This document shows positions 25,273 to 36,097 of a stretch of DNA of 64,000 nucleotides, piece after piece. The stretch's first letter is position 1, and the number at the start of each line of letters is the position of its first letter. A model generated the notes under the pieces. It did not search any database. It was not told the origin of the DNA and was given only the letters and a program-made list of their open reading frames with translations. Position numbers and translations under genes: made by a program. This stretch comes from Xestospongia bergquistia (taxonomy: Eukaryota > Porifera > Demospongiae > Haplosclerida > Petrosiidae). The stretch lies in the NCBI GenBank assembly GCA_963965975.1, contig OZ014419.1, positions 5,235,677 through 5,299,676 on the forward strand, in the 5' to 3' direction.

Positions 25273-25817
25273 GAATGGACAATTTCCTCTACATCAAAAC
25301 CTGAAAACCACTACACATCAAAAAATAACAGACAATTTGTCAAAATTGTCATATATGATGTAAGGAATGCAATGTTTGTATAAACAAGTATACATGTACA
25401 TGTTCTGACTCTCTTCTCAATGTAACAGTGTCTAAAGACATTCAACTTGTTATCAAACTCTCACCTAAATCATATTCCAGTAGAACCATCAATTGTCTCT
25501 TTGAAGTCACTCGATATTGGGAATTAGAAAATATTCCATGAAGTAAAAGTCTTAGAGAATTTACTACAACAGATGCCATGAAAAAAGACATACAGAGAGA
25601 CATGACTCATCTATATGCCTTATTAGATCAATGTACAGATGAAGATATCCTGCAAGAAACAAAAGGAATAAAAAAGCAGCTTGTTGAAGTCAATATAATA
25701 GAAGCATCACGGCATTCAATAAGCTATCAAATGAACCAGCAAACAAAGCACTGTATCCATAAAACCATTCTTCTCAACTTGAAAACAGTGTGTAATTCCA
25801 TCAACAAAAACTACTAA
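25273..25817 (+). pseudogene. Degraded SWIM-type zinc-finger gene, possibly transposase-derived
   Basis: From 25359 a frame reads CKECNVCINKYTCTCSD, a C-x2-C-x2-C-x5-C-x-C cluster like the start of the SWIM fingers seen in MULE-type transposases and related animal proteins. The expected following C-K-H-I-H appears as S-K-D-I-Q, so the last zinc ligands are lost. The frame continues through one TGA (25539) into a helical segment (KKDIQRDMTHLYALLDQCTD) and stops at 25817. The part just upstream (25273-25358, EWTISSTSKPENHYT) suits the region before such a finger but is in another frame, so one frameshift lies near 25358. Reading: a non-functional relic of a DNA-binding, transposon-related gene. 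The family is inferred from motif shape only. Confidence 0.5.
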
Positions 25818-26125
25818 ACCAACCAACAAACAAAACATGAGCTTAAACAGTCACTTCTATCAAACTTTAATCCCTCAAGATAAGTAGTAACTTATATGTT
25901 TATTTTCAACAAACACTGTATACATAATACATATTTTAGATGTGATAGTGAGATTTAACTGTAAAAATGAAAAGCTGTTGGTTAAGTAATTATGCACAAA
26001 AACTTGAGGATACTAGTTGATACTACAGTGGTGACATGAACAATGAATTTATTACTGCACTATATATAATTCTTGTGTCATATTAAACTCTAGTCATGAG
26101 TGTCAATCAAAGAAGTATCTAAACC

Positions 26126-26581
26126 ATGTTTCAGCATGGACAACTAATTACTACAAATAATCTTTTAACATCACTACCAGATGAAATCATTGACAATGCT
26201 ATTAATGATGTGAAGAATTATTTCACTGATCATGCTTGGTATGCATTCTTACAGAGAGGTATATCAAAATATATAATGTAAAGAATTGTTTTACTTGTTT
26301 TTTGATATATAAATAAAAAGAAATGAATGGACCTATAAATTATATAACAATGAATATGATACACTGTGACTTATGTGAAGAGTGGTATCACAGGTACATT
26401 TATTAAGACAACGAATGTATAAATTAAACATGTTTTGTCTTTCAATAATGTTTGATCCAACATAACGATTACAATAATTTCACTTACATTCAATAGGACC
26501 TGTTTTAACATCAAATATCCTCCTACATCTGAATGGTATTGCAATACGTGCTTAACATCAAATGTATCCCAGAATGTCTAA
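26126..26581 (+). CDS. Small three-exon protein with a PHD-type zinc-finger half
   Basis: Exons are 26126-26258, 26321-26393 and 26497-26581. Both introns (62 and 103 bases) have GT/AG ends, and the phases join exactly, giving a protein of about 96 residues ending in TAA. The last third holds MIHCDLCEEWYHRTC and then SEWYCNTC, the C-x2-C-x4-H-x2-C and W-x-C-x2-C pattern of the second half of a PHD finger, which binds zinc and often reads histone tails. The first Cys pair of a full PHD is not visible. The N-terminal part (FQHGQLITTNNLLTSLPDE) is unrecognised. Similar C-terminal fingers follow Ulp1-like protease domains in some invertebrate transposon-related proteins, and a SWIM relic lies 300 bases upstream on the same strand. 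A stop precedes the chosen ATG in frame. No coding defect is needed for this model. Confidence 0.6.
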
Positions 26582-27211
26582 ACAAGATGTCTAAATAAAA
26601 GGATAAAATTATTAAAATTAATCAAAGGAGACAGCAAGGTGTTTACTTGCATTAATATATGAGTCTAAGGTTCTGGAGCCATTTTTAATAGCATTCCTGC
26701 ATGCATCCTAACAAAGAGACAGGTACAAATAACATCTAAGAAGACAAGACAAAACATATCATAAGTCTAACACAATCCATACTCAATACAACAATTCCTT
26801 CATTACCAGGCTTCCCTACCTTAAGTATTATTTCATTACTCTAATATAAAGCAATACAATTCTGAACGAGTCATGTGATGACAGTAGTGTTCACGTGATT
26901 GAATTTCTGCTTTGAGTTTTATTAGCCACACCCCCTTGTAGAATTTTATTATTACCTTGAATGATTGACTATGTTATCTCCATAATAATATGTAACTATT
27001 AACAAAAGAAACAGTGATTATACAAACAGAGGAGACATGTATTTATAATTAGTGAATGAAATGAAATAAACAATATAGTTCTGAACATGATTTGTATTGT
27101 TATGTTAGAAAAAAAATAATGCATCACAATACAATACAAGCACACCACAGAATTAAAAGAAATTGGGGAAACAATATGAAATGATAGTAATATTAATTTC
27201 AAATTTCTCAT
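26582..27211. other. No gene seen
   Basis: AT-rich sequence between the PHD-type gene (plus strand) and the 3' end of the MAGUK gene (minus strand), so the two genes converge here. It probably includes both 3' untranslated regions; no clear polyadenylation arrangement could be assigned. Confidence 0.45.
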
Positions 27212-28339
27212 TTACACTTCTTCTACCCAACTAGCAGGAATCCATTGAGGTTCTTCCTCTATTCTCCTTGCTACTTCTATTAACATGTCTGAAGCAACTT
27301 GTAAGTCATCATTGACTATCATCCAATCAAAGTAATGACCATACTCAGCTTGAATCTCTTGACTAGCATGATAAAGCTGAAGTAGTTCAGATTCCTGTAG
27401 AAGGTGAAGTAACACAAGATCACTATTTTAATGGTGTATGGAGGATCATGATGTTAATGAACATGAGGCCAGAATAATGAAACTATAAAATGGTTTGGAC
27501 AATTACAAAGATGAAATCGCGTCAGTGGTTACTGTGTGTGGTTTAATTATTGGTCACTCTCGAAATTCACATACAACAATATAGTAAAATAAGGAAAACT
27601 ACCATAACAAATATAGTTAACATATGATCCAAACCAATCTTAGGAACACTTGCTATGTGCAGTGTACCAGGAGGTAAAAACAAAAACTAAAACAACACCA
27701 CTTAGATGGACTAACTTCTTTATTCAATCCTTCAGCAGAACCTGATGTGTGAAGTTTCTTCTTGAGTTTTTCAGATGTTACATGTCTAGTCATTTGCAGT
27801 CTATCAAGTCGAGGTGATGCAATAAAAATAATATAGGGCATTAGGCCTGAAGAACCAATCACTTTGAGGACCTGGAAATAAAAATTGTGTAAACAATTAA
27901 TTTGAAAATAGGTATTAGAAGTGATGCATGTATAAACAGACTTGTTGTACAACAATATACAAGTGACTCATATTAAATATGTAGCATTGAGTAGTGTACC
28001 ATCTATAGCTATCACTCACCTGAGGATGAAGGTCTAACACTGGGACTTTGTTATTTTCAATTACTCTCTTAACAGCCTTAACAGAGAGTCCATAAAGATG
28101 ACCATTACTACTCTAAAAATTTGTTAGCTTGAATGTCATGCTCCATTTCTTCTCGAGATAAAAAATGAAATTCACTTCCATTCATCTCACCTGAACGCAT
28201 TGGTTGTGTCGTATCTATTATAGTTAATAGTTTTATTTAGTCATTGTATAAAACTTACGAGGAATACAAGCTGAATAATGTCTGGGATTTGAGTCCATTA
28301 GTTTCTTCATTAATGTACGACGACTCACACAAGGGGCAC
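27212..28339 (-). CDS. MAGUK exons: guanylate-kinase-like domain
   Basis: The four exons give APCVSRRTLMKKLMDSN, HTTQPMRSGEMNGSEFHFLS, REEMEHDIQANKFLE, NGHLYG, VPVLDLHPQVLKVIGSSG and YGHYFDWMIVNDDL, in the order of the MAGUK kinase-like domain. As usual for MAGUKs, no working ATP loop is seen: the GxxGxGKS position reads GGAPCVSR. This fold is a protein-binding module rather than an enzyme in the family. Between KFLE and NGHLYG (about 28109) the frame shifts by one base, with stops in the original frame. The final three junctions are in phase. Confidence 0.75.
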
Positions 28340-29070
28340 CTAAAGTGATAAGAATGAATGAGTTATAACTTTACTTAATAAAAGTGTTTACTGTAAACAA
28401 AATGTGAAGCAAAAAATGCATCATATTTATGTTAACTTTGATCTTGTAAATCACTTTGTTGGTTCTGTCACATTTTTAATGTTTGTCCCAATGAAAGAAC
28501 TTTGCTTATGGGTAATGCAACTAACTTTTGAAATTGATTTCATATATTTTTTAGATTAATTTAATATTTTAAAATTGAACAAGAAAAGACAAAGTTATCG
28601 TAGAACAGCATTGGTAAATATACGATTACATGTATAATTACCTCCACTCTTTGGTCCCTGATTATAATATATCTTCTTTTTCTTTCTTCGAGAAAACTTT
28701 GATAAAAGTCCTAAATTTGTAAGACCAGGACAATAAAAATGAGATGCAAAGAACATTAATGTTGAAAAGGTACAAGTAGAAGGCAATGCGATTGCTTTAC
28801 CAAGTGTCAAAGCTTGCTCAGTTGTGGCAGGACAATGTTTTGGTAATAAATGTTTGTGGTTTAAGTTTTTGAAAATTGCACACAACAATAGACACCATGA
28901 CACATGAAACTTGCCAGATGGAATACTAAAGTCATTAGGTGAGTAGTTAACTGACCTTTTCTTCTTTTTTTTTTCTTCCATAGCTACTGACACAACATAT
29001 GATTCTCTTAGTACTTCTCTCCTATAGGAACAAAGTAGGACCATCACGATGATAACTTATACTATTATAC

Positions 29071-29322
29071 TTTTGTTGAAGATGTCTTGCAGGAATTAGA
29101 CCAGGAAGAGATTCACCTCCATCATCAAAAATTTTACATGCCTAAGGGTATAATAGTTATGAGAGTTAGTAAAAGTGCCTAATAATAGTACCTGCTACCA
29201 GTCTGGATCGTCTTGATTAGATACTTCTAATATTTCTCCTTTAGTGAAATTAAGTCCTAATTCTTTGCAGGGAATTTCTTCGTCCAATTGACCGTTGTAT
29301 CCAAAATGAGCTCGTCATATTT
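29071..29322 (-). CDS. MAGUK exons: SH3 domain
   Basis: Exon 29322-29192 carries RAHFGYNGQLDEEIPCKELG and GEILEVSNQDDPDW, which closely follow the MPP SH3. The following exon, 29141-29071, supplies ACKIFDDGGE and GLIPARHLQQK. The exon is 131 bases where 132 would fit, so one base appears lost before RAHF. The codon after DPDW is TAG where the family has Trp. Intron 29142-29191 is only 50 bases. Confidence 0.7.
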
Positions 29323-29392
29323 CTGTAAGAACAATAGATCAATTTATTTACGATGTACAGAAAGTCTAATGAAATAATGTATGAGATCTGAC

Positions 29393-30079
29393 CTCCTCAT
29401 AATCTACATCAACACTGTCATCATGAACTGGAATTAATGTGAAAGCCAGTATCTTGACAGCTTCTCCAGACTAGATAGTACATGTTAATGTAATAATGCA
29501 AATCACAAGCTGTTAAGATTTACCATCAATCTAATAATCTCATCAGTTGATTTGCCATGTAAAGCAATACCATTAATTTCTAATAGTTCATCTCCTTCTC
29601 TCAAAACACTCAAGTCAAAGTTAAATCATAGCATCAATCACTACCCATAATGTTTCCAAAATCATATTGTTAGAAATCATCTTCTATTAATATTTCTACA
29701 TCCAAAGCCACAGCTCAAAATACATAACATTTTATATATGCTATTGTGACCAATATTGTATATACTTGTATGTGTAGCGCAAACATGATGATACAAAGCA
29801 CAGTTGATGCTAGATCTCAACAGGACTGCTTAAATTATAATCAGAAAGTATGTTATAACAACATTTCAACATTGACATAAGCAGATAGTATATAGAAAAA
29901 ATCTGGCTCACTGAGGTGTAACAATGTCAATCTAGAACATAGCTAATATATCCCAATTGAAAAATTTTAACTAAAATGCAAACATATATATTGCTATACT
30001 CACGGCTTTGCTCAGCATCACAGTCTTTCAATAACTTGCCAACATAAACAGCATCTCCTTGTTTATAGATGGTACAACC
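29393..30079 (-). CDS. MAGUK exons: PDZ domain
   Basis: Joined to the previous exon, 30079-30004 gives RPLGCTIYKQGDAVYVGKLL, the carboxylate-binding loop and second strand of an MPP PDZ. The next exon gives REGDELLEINGIALHGKS, the conserved GDEL.EING segment, and 29470-29393 ends it with SGEAVKILAFTLIP. PDZ domains bind C-terminal peptides of membrane partners. The join between the first two of these exons is one base out of phase (…AEQS to VLREGDEL); a base seems missing there. Confidence 0.7.
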
Positions 30080-30174
30080 CTGTAATTATGGCATATTAAT
30101 AAAGAAGATGGGAAGTAAATACAATAAAACGTCTAGGTTAAATAAAACCAATTCTTACATGCAGTTAAGCTTAC

Positions 30175-30405
30175 TAAAGGTCTGTTACTTCTCTCTAAGT
30201 AGACAATAGTTGCATTTCCCTTTCTACTGCTGGGTTTTTCTCGACTGAGAGGGGCTTCTCGAGATACAAAAAGAGTAGGATCATGAAGCTATTGAGCTGA
30301 GTGAAATAAAATGATGTCTTCTTTGTCTTGAACTGATTTAGGGAAGTATGTCGAAGGAACATAGAGATCTTGTGTGGCAATTTTATCATGACAGAACAAA
30401 GTTGC
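30175..30405 (-). CDS. MAGUK exon: end of L27 domain and start of PDZ
   Basis: After the acceptor ctctag at 30406-30411 the frame reads FCHDKIATQDLY, matching the end of an MPP L27C domain, where HD..A..VY is usual. It runs on through a linker and reaches NATIVYLERSNRPL, the beta-strand entering the PDZ. A TAG lies in the linker after HSAQ. A 45-base intron ending at that TAG is conceivable but would need a poor donor (GTTCAA). The exon ends at CTTTA|GTAAGC in phase 0. Confidence 0.65.
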
Positions 30406-30408
30406 CTA

Positions 30409-30590
30409 GAGAGAGAGAGAGAGAAAGAGAATCTTTTAAAGTGGATTTCACAAGAAAACACCTCAAACAGTTAGCATTACTACATGTACATAAATATCAA
30501 AAAGTTGTGCATATAGTAGACCTGAACATTAGGTTTCCGAAGCAATCTCCATAATTCTTTTGACTCTCTACTTTCTATGTGATTAGACTC
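30409..30590. other. Short GA run and intron-like sequence
   Basis: A gagagagaga run at 30409-30428 reads as the polypyrimidine tract of the MAGUK L27 exon acceptor on the minus strand. The rest is unremarkable AT-rich sequence. Confidence 0.5.
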
Positions 30591-32400
30591 CTCATTTTCT
30601 TTCTATCTCTCTTTCTCTTTTTCTCACTCTCACAATCTCTCTCCTGATCAGTCTCTATTTCTCTTTCTCCCCATCTCACACACAGATTTTCTCAGAGTTT
30701 CTGCTTGGCTATCTCTCTGTGCCTATGTCTCTCTTATTTTAGGAATCTCTCTCTCACAGTCTATCTCTTGGAGTGTCTCTCTTTTATGTTCTCCCACTCA
30801 CACAGTCTCTCTATTTCCCTAAATCCATGTCATCCTCTCACATACAAACACAAACATCCTCAGAGTTTCTCTATCTCTCTCTCTCAAAATCTCTTTCTCT
30901 CAGTCAAAGTATCTCTCACTCCCTCCTTTCTCACACACACTTTCATAGTCTCTGAATATCTTTCTCAGACAATCTCTGTTAGAGTTTCTATCTCATAGTC
31001 TGTCACTCTCACAGTCTCTCTCTCTCTCACTCTCTGAGTCCCTATCCCTCTCTCTCTATCTCATAGTCGATCACTCTCAGAGTCCCTTCTTTCTCTATTA
31101 AACAGAGACAACACTATCAAATTCTTTCACTTTTTCTCTCTCTCACTCTCTCACTTTAGAAGTCTCTCTCTCATACTCACAAACACAGATTCTCTCAGTC
31201 TATCTGTCTCTCCTTCCTTTACTTTAGAACTCTCTCTCTTAGAGTCTCACATTCCTTATCAATTCTCTGTATCTCTCTCTTATTATACTCTATCTGTCTG
31301 TGTCTCTCCCTCTCTCTCTCACACACACACACACACACATGCACACACACACACTCTCAGAGTCTCAATCTGTCTGTATGTGTTAGTATGTGTGTGTCTC
31401 TCTCTCATAAGGTGTCACACATAGAGCCTTTCTCTAGCACACTCATACTCACATTCTCTCACTCTTTCTCTCTCTCTCACTTTCACTTTCTCTGTCACAG
31501 AAACATTAATAGAGTCTCCCATTCATTCTCTGTGTCTCTCTCTTTCTCTCTATCCTCCCTCACAACAGAAGTCCTCCCTCACTCTCCCACTATCTTTCAG
31601 AGTATCTCTCTCTCTTTCATAGTATTTCACTGTCAGAGTCTCTCTTTCATTTACAAACACACACTCTTAGATTCTGTCAGTCTTTCTCCTTGTCTCTCTC
31701 GCCCCTCGCAATATGATTATCTCTCTATATCACACTCGGAGTCTCTATGTCTCTCATTCTCTCATTTTAAAAATGTCTCTCTCTCCTTATTATTTTGTAT
31801 ATCTCTTTCTCTTTCACTTATTTCCTCTCTGTACTCTCTGTCACTTTCTCTCACCCATGCACAGAGACTGTCAGAGTCTTTCCCTGTCTCTCTTTCTCTG
31901 TCTATATCTCTTTCTTTCACTTACTCTCTCTCTCATAGTTTATCACTGTTAGAGTGCCTCTTACACACACACACACACACACATACACACACTCTCAGAG
32001 TCTGTCAGTCCCTCTCTGTGTCCCCTTCCTCAGTTTATTCTCTCTCTCTTTCTTTCAGAGTCTCCCTCTCTCTCTTAATCAGTCTCTATTTCTTTTTCTT
32101 TCTCTCTTATTTTCTCTTTGTCTGTCTGTCCCTCATTCTCACACACACACACACAGATTCACAGTCTTTTCCACTTTCTCACGCACCCGCACTTCCAGTT
32201 CCTTTAATTCCTTTTCTCTCTCTCTTTTTCTCACTCACACACTCATGTCTCTCAGTCTTTCTTGCTCTCTGTCTCTTCTCCCACACATTAGGAGTCTCTC
32301 TCTCACACTCGCTATCTCTCAATCTATTTCTTTTCAGAGTCTCTCGCTTCTCTTATTCTTGTAGTACCTTGACAGAACAAAATACTCTCTCATTCTTTTA
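30591..32400. repeat. 1.8-kb CT-rich low-complexity tract with CA runs
   Basis: The plus strand is almost entirely tctctct, tttct and cacaca with interruptions such as agagtctctc and cagtctctc. Perfect (CA)n runs lie at about 31320-31338, 31963-31984 and 32142-32154. The strand asymmetry (pyrimidine on plus) is strong. Long open frames here are Ser/Leu-rich artefacts of the simple sequence. Confidence 0.92.
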
Positions 32401-32649
32401 ACTTATTATACACAAAATTATTAATTATACACAAAATTATCTGTTATGGATCATCTCAAACTGAGACAGCTAATGAGCTTGCCACTCTGACGACTAATTA
32501 ATTGTACTTAATGATAGGGGTTAGTCTTCTCAATGGAGGATTTGGTAAACTAGGTCAAGAGATAGAAGATTCTTAAATGATAGTTTGTATGGCTACGTAT
32601 ACATATGGTGGGGGAAACCCTACTGATAATCCTGCAAAATTTACAGTTG
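32401..32649. other. Unique sequence, no gene seen
   Basis: Ordinary sequence between the CT tract and the distal copy of the tandem array. It contains a direct repeat of acacaaaattat at about 32411 and 32429. Confidence 0.5.
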
Positions 32650-35612
32650 GTTTAGAAGAAAGTTGTACTATTTAATAAGTCAACTTACAGTAGTCATCAG
32701 TTAATGTAGATTAGATTATAAATATATTATAGTGACAAAAGGGTCAGTAGTATCGTACTTATAACATAGTATAAGTATTATGATACAGCTGTCATCATTC
32801 CCAGCACTCAACTAGAACATTTGCAACTAGAGAAAAAAAATGGGCAGTTAGAATTAATGATATATAAAAAATCAATCTTACGTAGAGTAGTTAATAGAGA
32901 ACTTCACTACATCATCTCCAGTCTAGTCATATATAGTATATCATAGGACTATACTAGATCCAGATCACCACATGTTGATGTAGAATAAATTATTATTATA
33001 ATAGAAGAGAACAAACAGTAAAAACATTTATTTAATATAAGTGTTTCTATTAACTTACTAGAAGTAGGACAATCATCTCCAATAGACCAGTCAGTAAATA
33101 GACCAATTCTACTCTTATCCTAAAAGAAGGTATCATTTAAATTTTTGAGTTTATAACTCTCAATTAGTTGATCATCTCCAGTAGAAAACAGTCCTACTAT
33201 AAAATGAAAAATATTTATTATAACAGAGCAATAATAATTATTATAAATTGACAAGAGTCTGTTGTATATTAAATTACTTAATAATTCTAGTGTACAACAG
33301 TCCATGTCACTTATTAGGGATAAAGAGAAGAAGAGCCTAGACTTCACAAACACCAGTTAATTAAATGTAACCCTTCCAGACCACCACAAACCTAACCTTC
33401 AAAACCAAGCCAGATACCAGTAATACAATGACAACGACATGTCAGCATTAATTTACAAATAATTATAAAGGGAGTTAAATAATTCAGGCTTATACAGCAC
33501 ACATAAGGGATAAATATGCAACACACTCAATGGTTAACAATTACAAAACAGAAGGGATTAAATTATTCAGGATTATAAAGCACACATAAAGGGATAAATT
33601 ATGAAATGGAGGGTTAAATAATTCAAGATTATACGACACACACAAGGAAACAACACACTCAATGGTCAACGATTAAAAACAGAAGGGGTTAAATTATTCA
33701 GGATTATATGACGCACACAAGGGGTTAAATAATTCAGGATTACACAACACAAAGGGAGTTAATATGGCAGACATAAGTTATAGAACATTATGACACACTA
33801 ACAGACACACACAAATGGATTAAAATAAATATGGAAGGGTCTGACGTCAGGTTTAATATCAAGAGAAAGGGTCACCATTATACACTAACAGACACACACA
33901 AAGGGATTAAAATAAATATGGAAGGTCTGACATCAGGTTTAGTATCAAGAGAAAGGGTCACCGTTATACATCAATAACACCTAGAAGGTTATACAGGGAG
34001 AGTTTGTATATAGATACACAAAAGACAAAGATGAATGAGATGTGAGGTACCACAAGACAAGGAAGAGGATACAGTATTTGAAAGTATTGACAAAATAACA
34101 TACAAACAGTTCTCCAATGTCCAAATCCACCTATTAATACCCCAGACTCATCAACCACCTATAATCACATTATGATGTCCATATACACAACACACAAACT
34201 GATCCCTGACCATACTCAACACACAAAGACTGTCAACCCAAGAACCAAGATAAAGAGCCACAACCAGCAATGTTGAATATTTTTCCAGACCCATGAACAA
34301 TTATTGATGTCCACACAGTGTTAGTAGTAGATAAACCAATTAAAGGAGACCAAAACAGTTTATAATTGTACTATATATAGTGTAACTATTCATATACAAC
34401 CATTATCTCCATCACTATTTCAATCATTACAATCACCATCACCACCATTTCAATTATCTCCATCACCATCTCAATCATTCTCTCCATCATCGTCTCATTC
34501 ATCATCTCCACCATCTCAGTACACTCAACGTGAACATCACTACAGAATGAAAAGTTTAACAAAAGGTATATAAAGATCAATCTTACATAAAGTGATTATT
34601 AGAAAACATCACTGCATCACCTCCAGTCCAGTCTAGTCACGCATAGAGTTAATGATACGCCTATATAATAGACTAAAGTCCATTTAAAAATTATTAAAAT
34701 ACATGTTTAGTAAAGAAATGTCCATATCATTATAACAGATAACTTACATTAGTCATCAGTTAATGTACATAAGATCATCATTACCAGTGACATTAACCTT
34801 TCTATCCTATTATAGAACATTGAGGTTCATTTAGTAGACATTGTACTATTTAATAATTCAACTTACAGTAGGTATATTAACAATTGTTATCAGATCATCT
34901 CTTAGTTTATTGATAGACCTACTAAATGTAACAGAATTTGTTTTGTTCTAACATTATTCTTACTATACAACTCACAACCGTTAGAACATTATATCATTAT
35001 ACTACAGAACAAGTAGTTAGTAAATTAGTAATTTAATATAGATATGACTTATAGAGTATATCATAGAACTACACTAAATCTAGATCATATGTTGATGTAG
35101 ATTAAATTACTATTATAATAGAAGAGAATAAATAGTAAAAACAATTATTTAATAAGTTTTTCTATTAACTTACTAGAAGAAAAACACTCATCTCTAATAG
35201 ATCAGCAAACAGACCTATTCCATCCTAAAGGTAGGTATTATTTAATTAAATTGAGTTTATTACTCTCAATTAGTTGATCATCTCCAGTAGAAAACAGTCC
35301 TACTATAAAATGAAAAATACTTATTATAACAGAGCAATAATAATTATTATAAATTGACAAGAGTCTGTTGTATATTAAAATTACTTAGTTGTTAGGGATA
35401 AAGAGAAGAGTTTATATTTCATAGACATCTGCTATAAAACCTAACCATCAAACCCTCCAGGCTGATACAAACCATGAATGAAAACTTACCAAAAGCCCTG
35501 ATGCCAATGAACAGGACATGAAAAATTCTAGATGCCATACTGAATTAAATTTTTAGATGCCAGTAAAAAATGTTGAAGTAAAATTTTAGATGTCAGTAAG
35601 AGAACTGGAGTA
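32650..35612. repeat. Distal partial copy of the 4.49-kb array unit
   Basis: It follows the array order: subrepeat end, the tgtcacttattaggg block (33305), the once-per-unit part (33310-34980) and a final subrepeat (35270-35600). It differs more from units 1-2 than they do from each other: a variant ATC microsatellite, an extra ggattatatgacgcac segment near 33700, and diverged sequence at 35020-35270. It is an older, detached copy. Confidence 0.9.
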
Positions 35613-35619
35613 TAGAGAT

Positions 35620-36097
35620 TAGTGTTGCCATAGTAAGTAAGTACAGTTTTAGTTTTAGTTATAGTAATTTACTAAATTGATCATAATTTTAGTTAGTAAA
35701 TGAATTTTAGTTGTAATTATAGTTAGCATAATTGTTTTAGTAAAAGTTTTAGTTATAGTTTAGTTGTTTGCTCAAAGCTGATCGGCTTGGGACTTTGTAC
35801 GACATATCTAGTTTATGCACTAAATCCTTGAACTCCTGGCTTTCAACAATGCTATATGGCACACTTGTGCTTCCAATGAAAATTGCCAGCTTTTTGGTAA
35901 TCTTATATTTTTCACTCTTCACATCAATTTGTGTAAAATTTAATGTTCACTAAAATGTCCGAGAATGTTAGTTTTAGTTATAGTTAAAGTAAGTTGTGCA
36001 AAATAGATTTAGTTGTTTTTAGTTATAGTTAACTAAAAAAATTTAGGCTTACTAAAATGCATTTTAGTTTTAGTTACAGTTAACTAAAACGACACTA
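35620..36097. mobile_element. 478-bp hAT-type non-autonomous element
   Basis: It begins TAGTGTTGCC and ends CGACACTA, short inverted ends of the hAT type. It is flanked by 8-bp repeats, atagagat (35612-35619) and atagagac (36098-36105), one base apart. The uninterrupted sequence ctggagtatagagatgtcag at about 36149 shows what the target looked like. The interior has repeated ttttagttatagtta motifs near both ends and a transposase fragment on the minus strand. It is too short to be autonomous. Confidence 0.8.
35767..35946 (-). pseudogene. hAT transposase fragment (ZBED-type)
   Basis: The minus strand reads KKLAIFIGSTSVPYSIVESQ, then EFKDLVHKLDMSYKVPSRSA. The order 'K.A.FI....P.S.VE...F..L...L...Y..PSR..L' is characteristic of the region after the BED finger in hAT transposases. 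Only about 60 residues remain, with no start codon and no catalytic core. The copy at 19921-20030 keeps just its upstream half. Confidence 0.75.

Larger units (their letters stand above)
27212..30405 (-). pseudogene. MAGUK scaffold gene (MPP/p55/PALS1-like), 3' part, with coding lesions
   Basis: Minus-strand exons: 30405-30175, 30079-30004, about 29608-29524, 29470-29393, 29322-29192, 29141-29071, 29021-28956, 28710-28642, 28339-28259, 28214-28020, 27871-27716, 27394-27212. They encode, in order, the end of an L27 domain, a PDZ, an SH3 and a guanylate-kinase domain, ending EPQWIPASWVEEV and TAA. MPP-type MAGUKs are membrane-associated scaffolds at cell junctions and polarity complexes. Most junctions are GT/AG and keep phase. 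Defects against this reading: TAG in the L27-PDZ linker, TAG in place of the second Trp of the SH3 'DWWQ', a missing base at the start of the SH3, a phase mismatch within the PDZ and another before the hook, and a frameshift in the kinase-like domain. Either a decayed copy or uncorrected assembly errors. The 5' end (first L27 region) is not found; the CT tract lies upstream. Confidence 0.8.

Noticed and set aside
29192-30405. TAG read as a sense codon, since two MAGUK interruptions are TAG
   Set aside because: Other lesions in the same gene are frame shifts, and the gene and its neighbour end in TAA. Two TAG codons are not enough to claim a changed code.
31388-32401. 337-codon plus-strand open frame, Ser/Leu-rich
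   Set aside because: It is a direct translation of the CT-rich simple sequence; all three plus frames are open for long stretches, and there is no domain-like composition.
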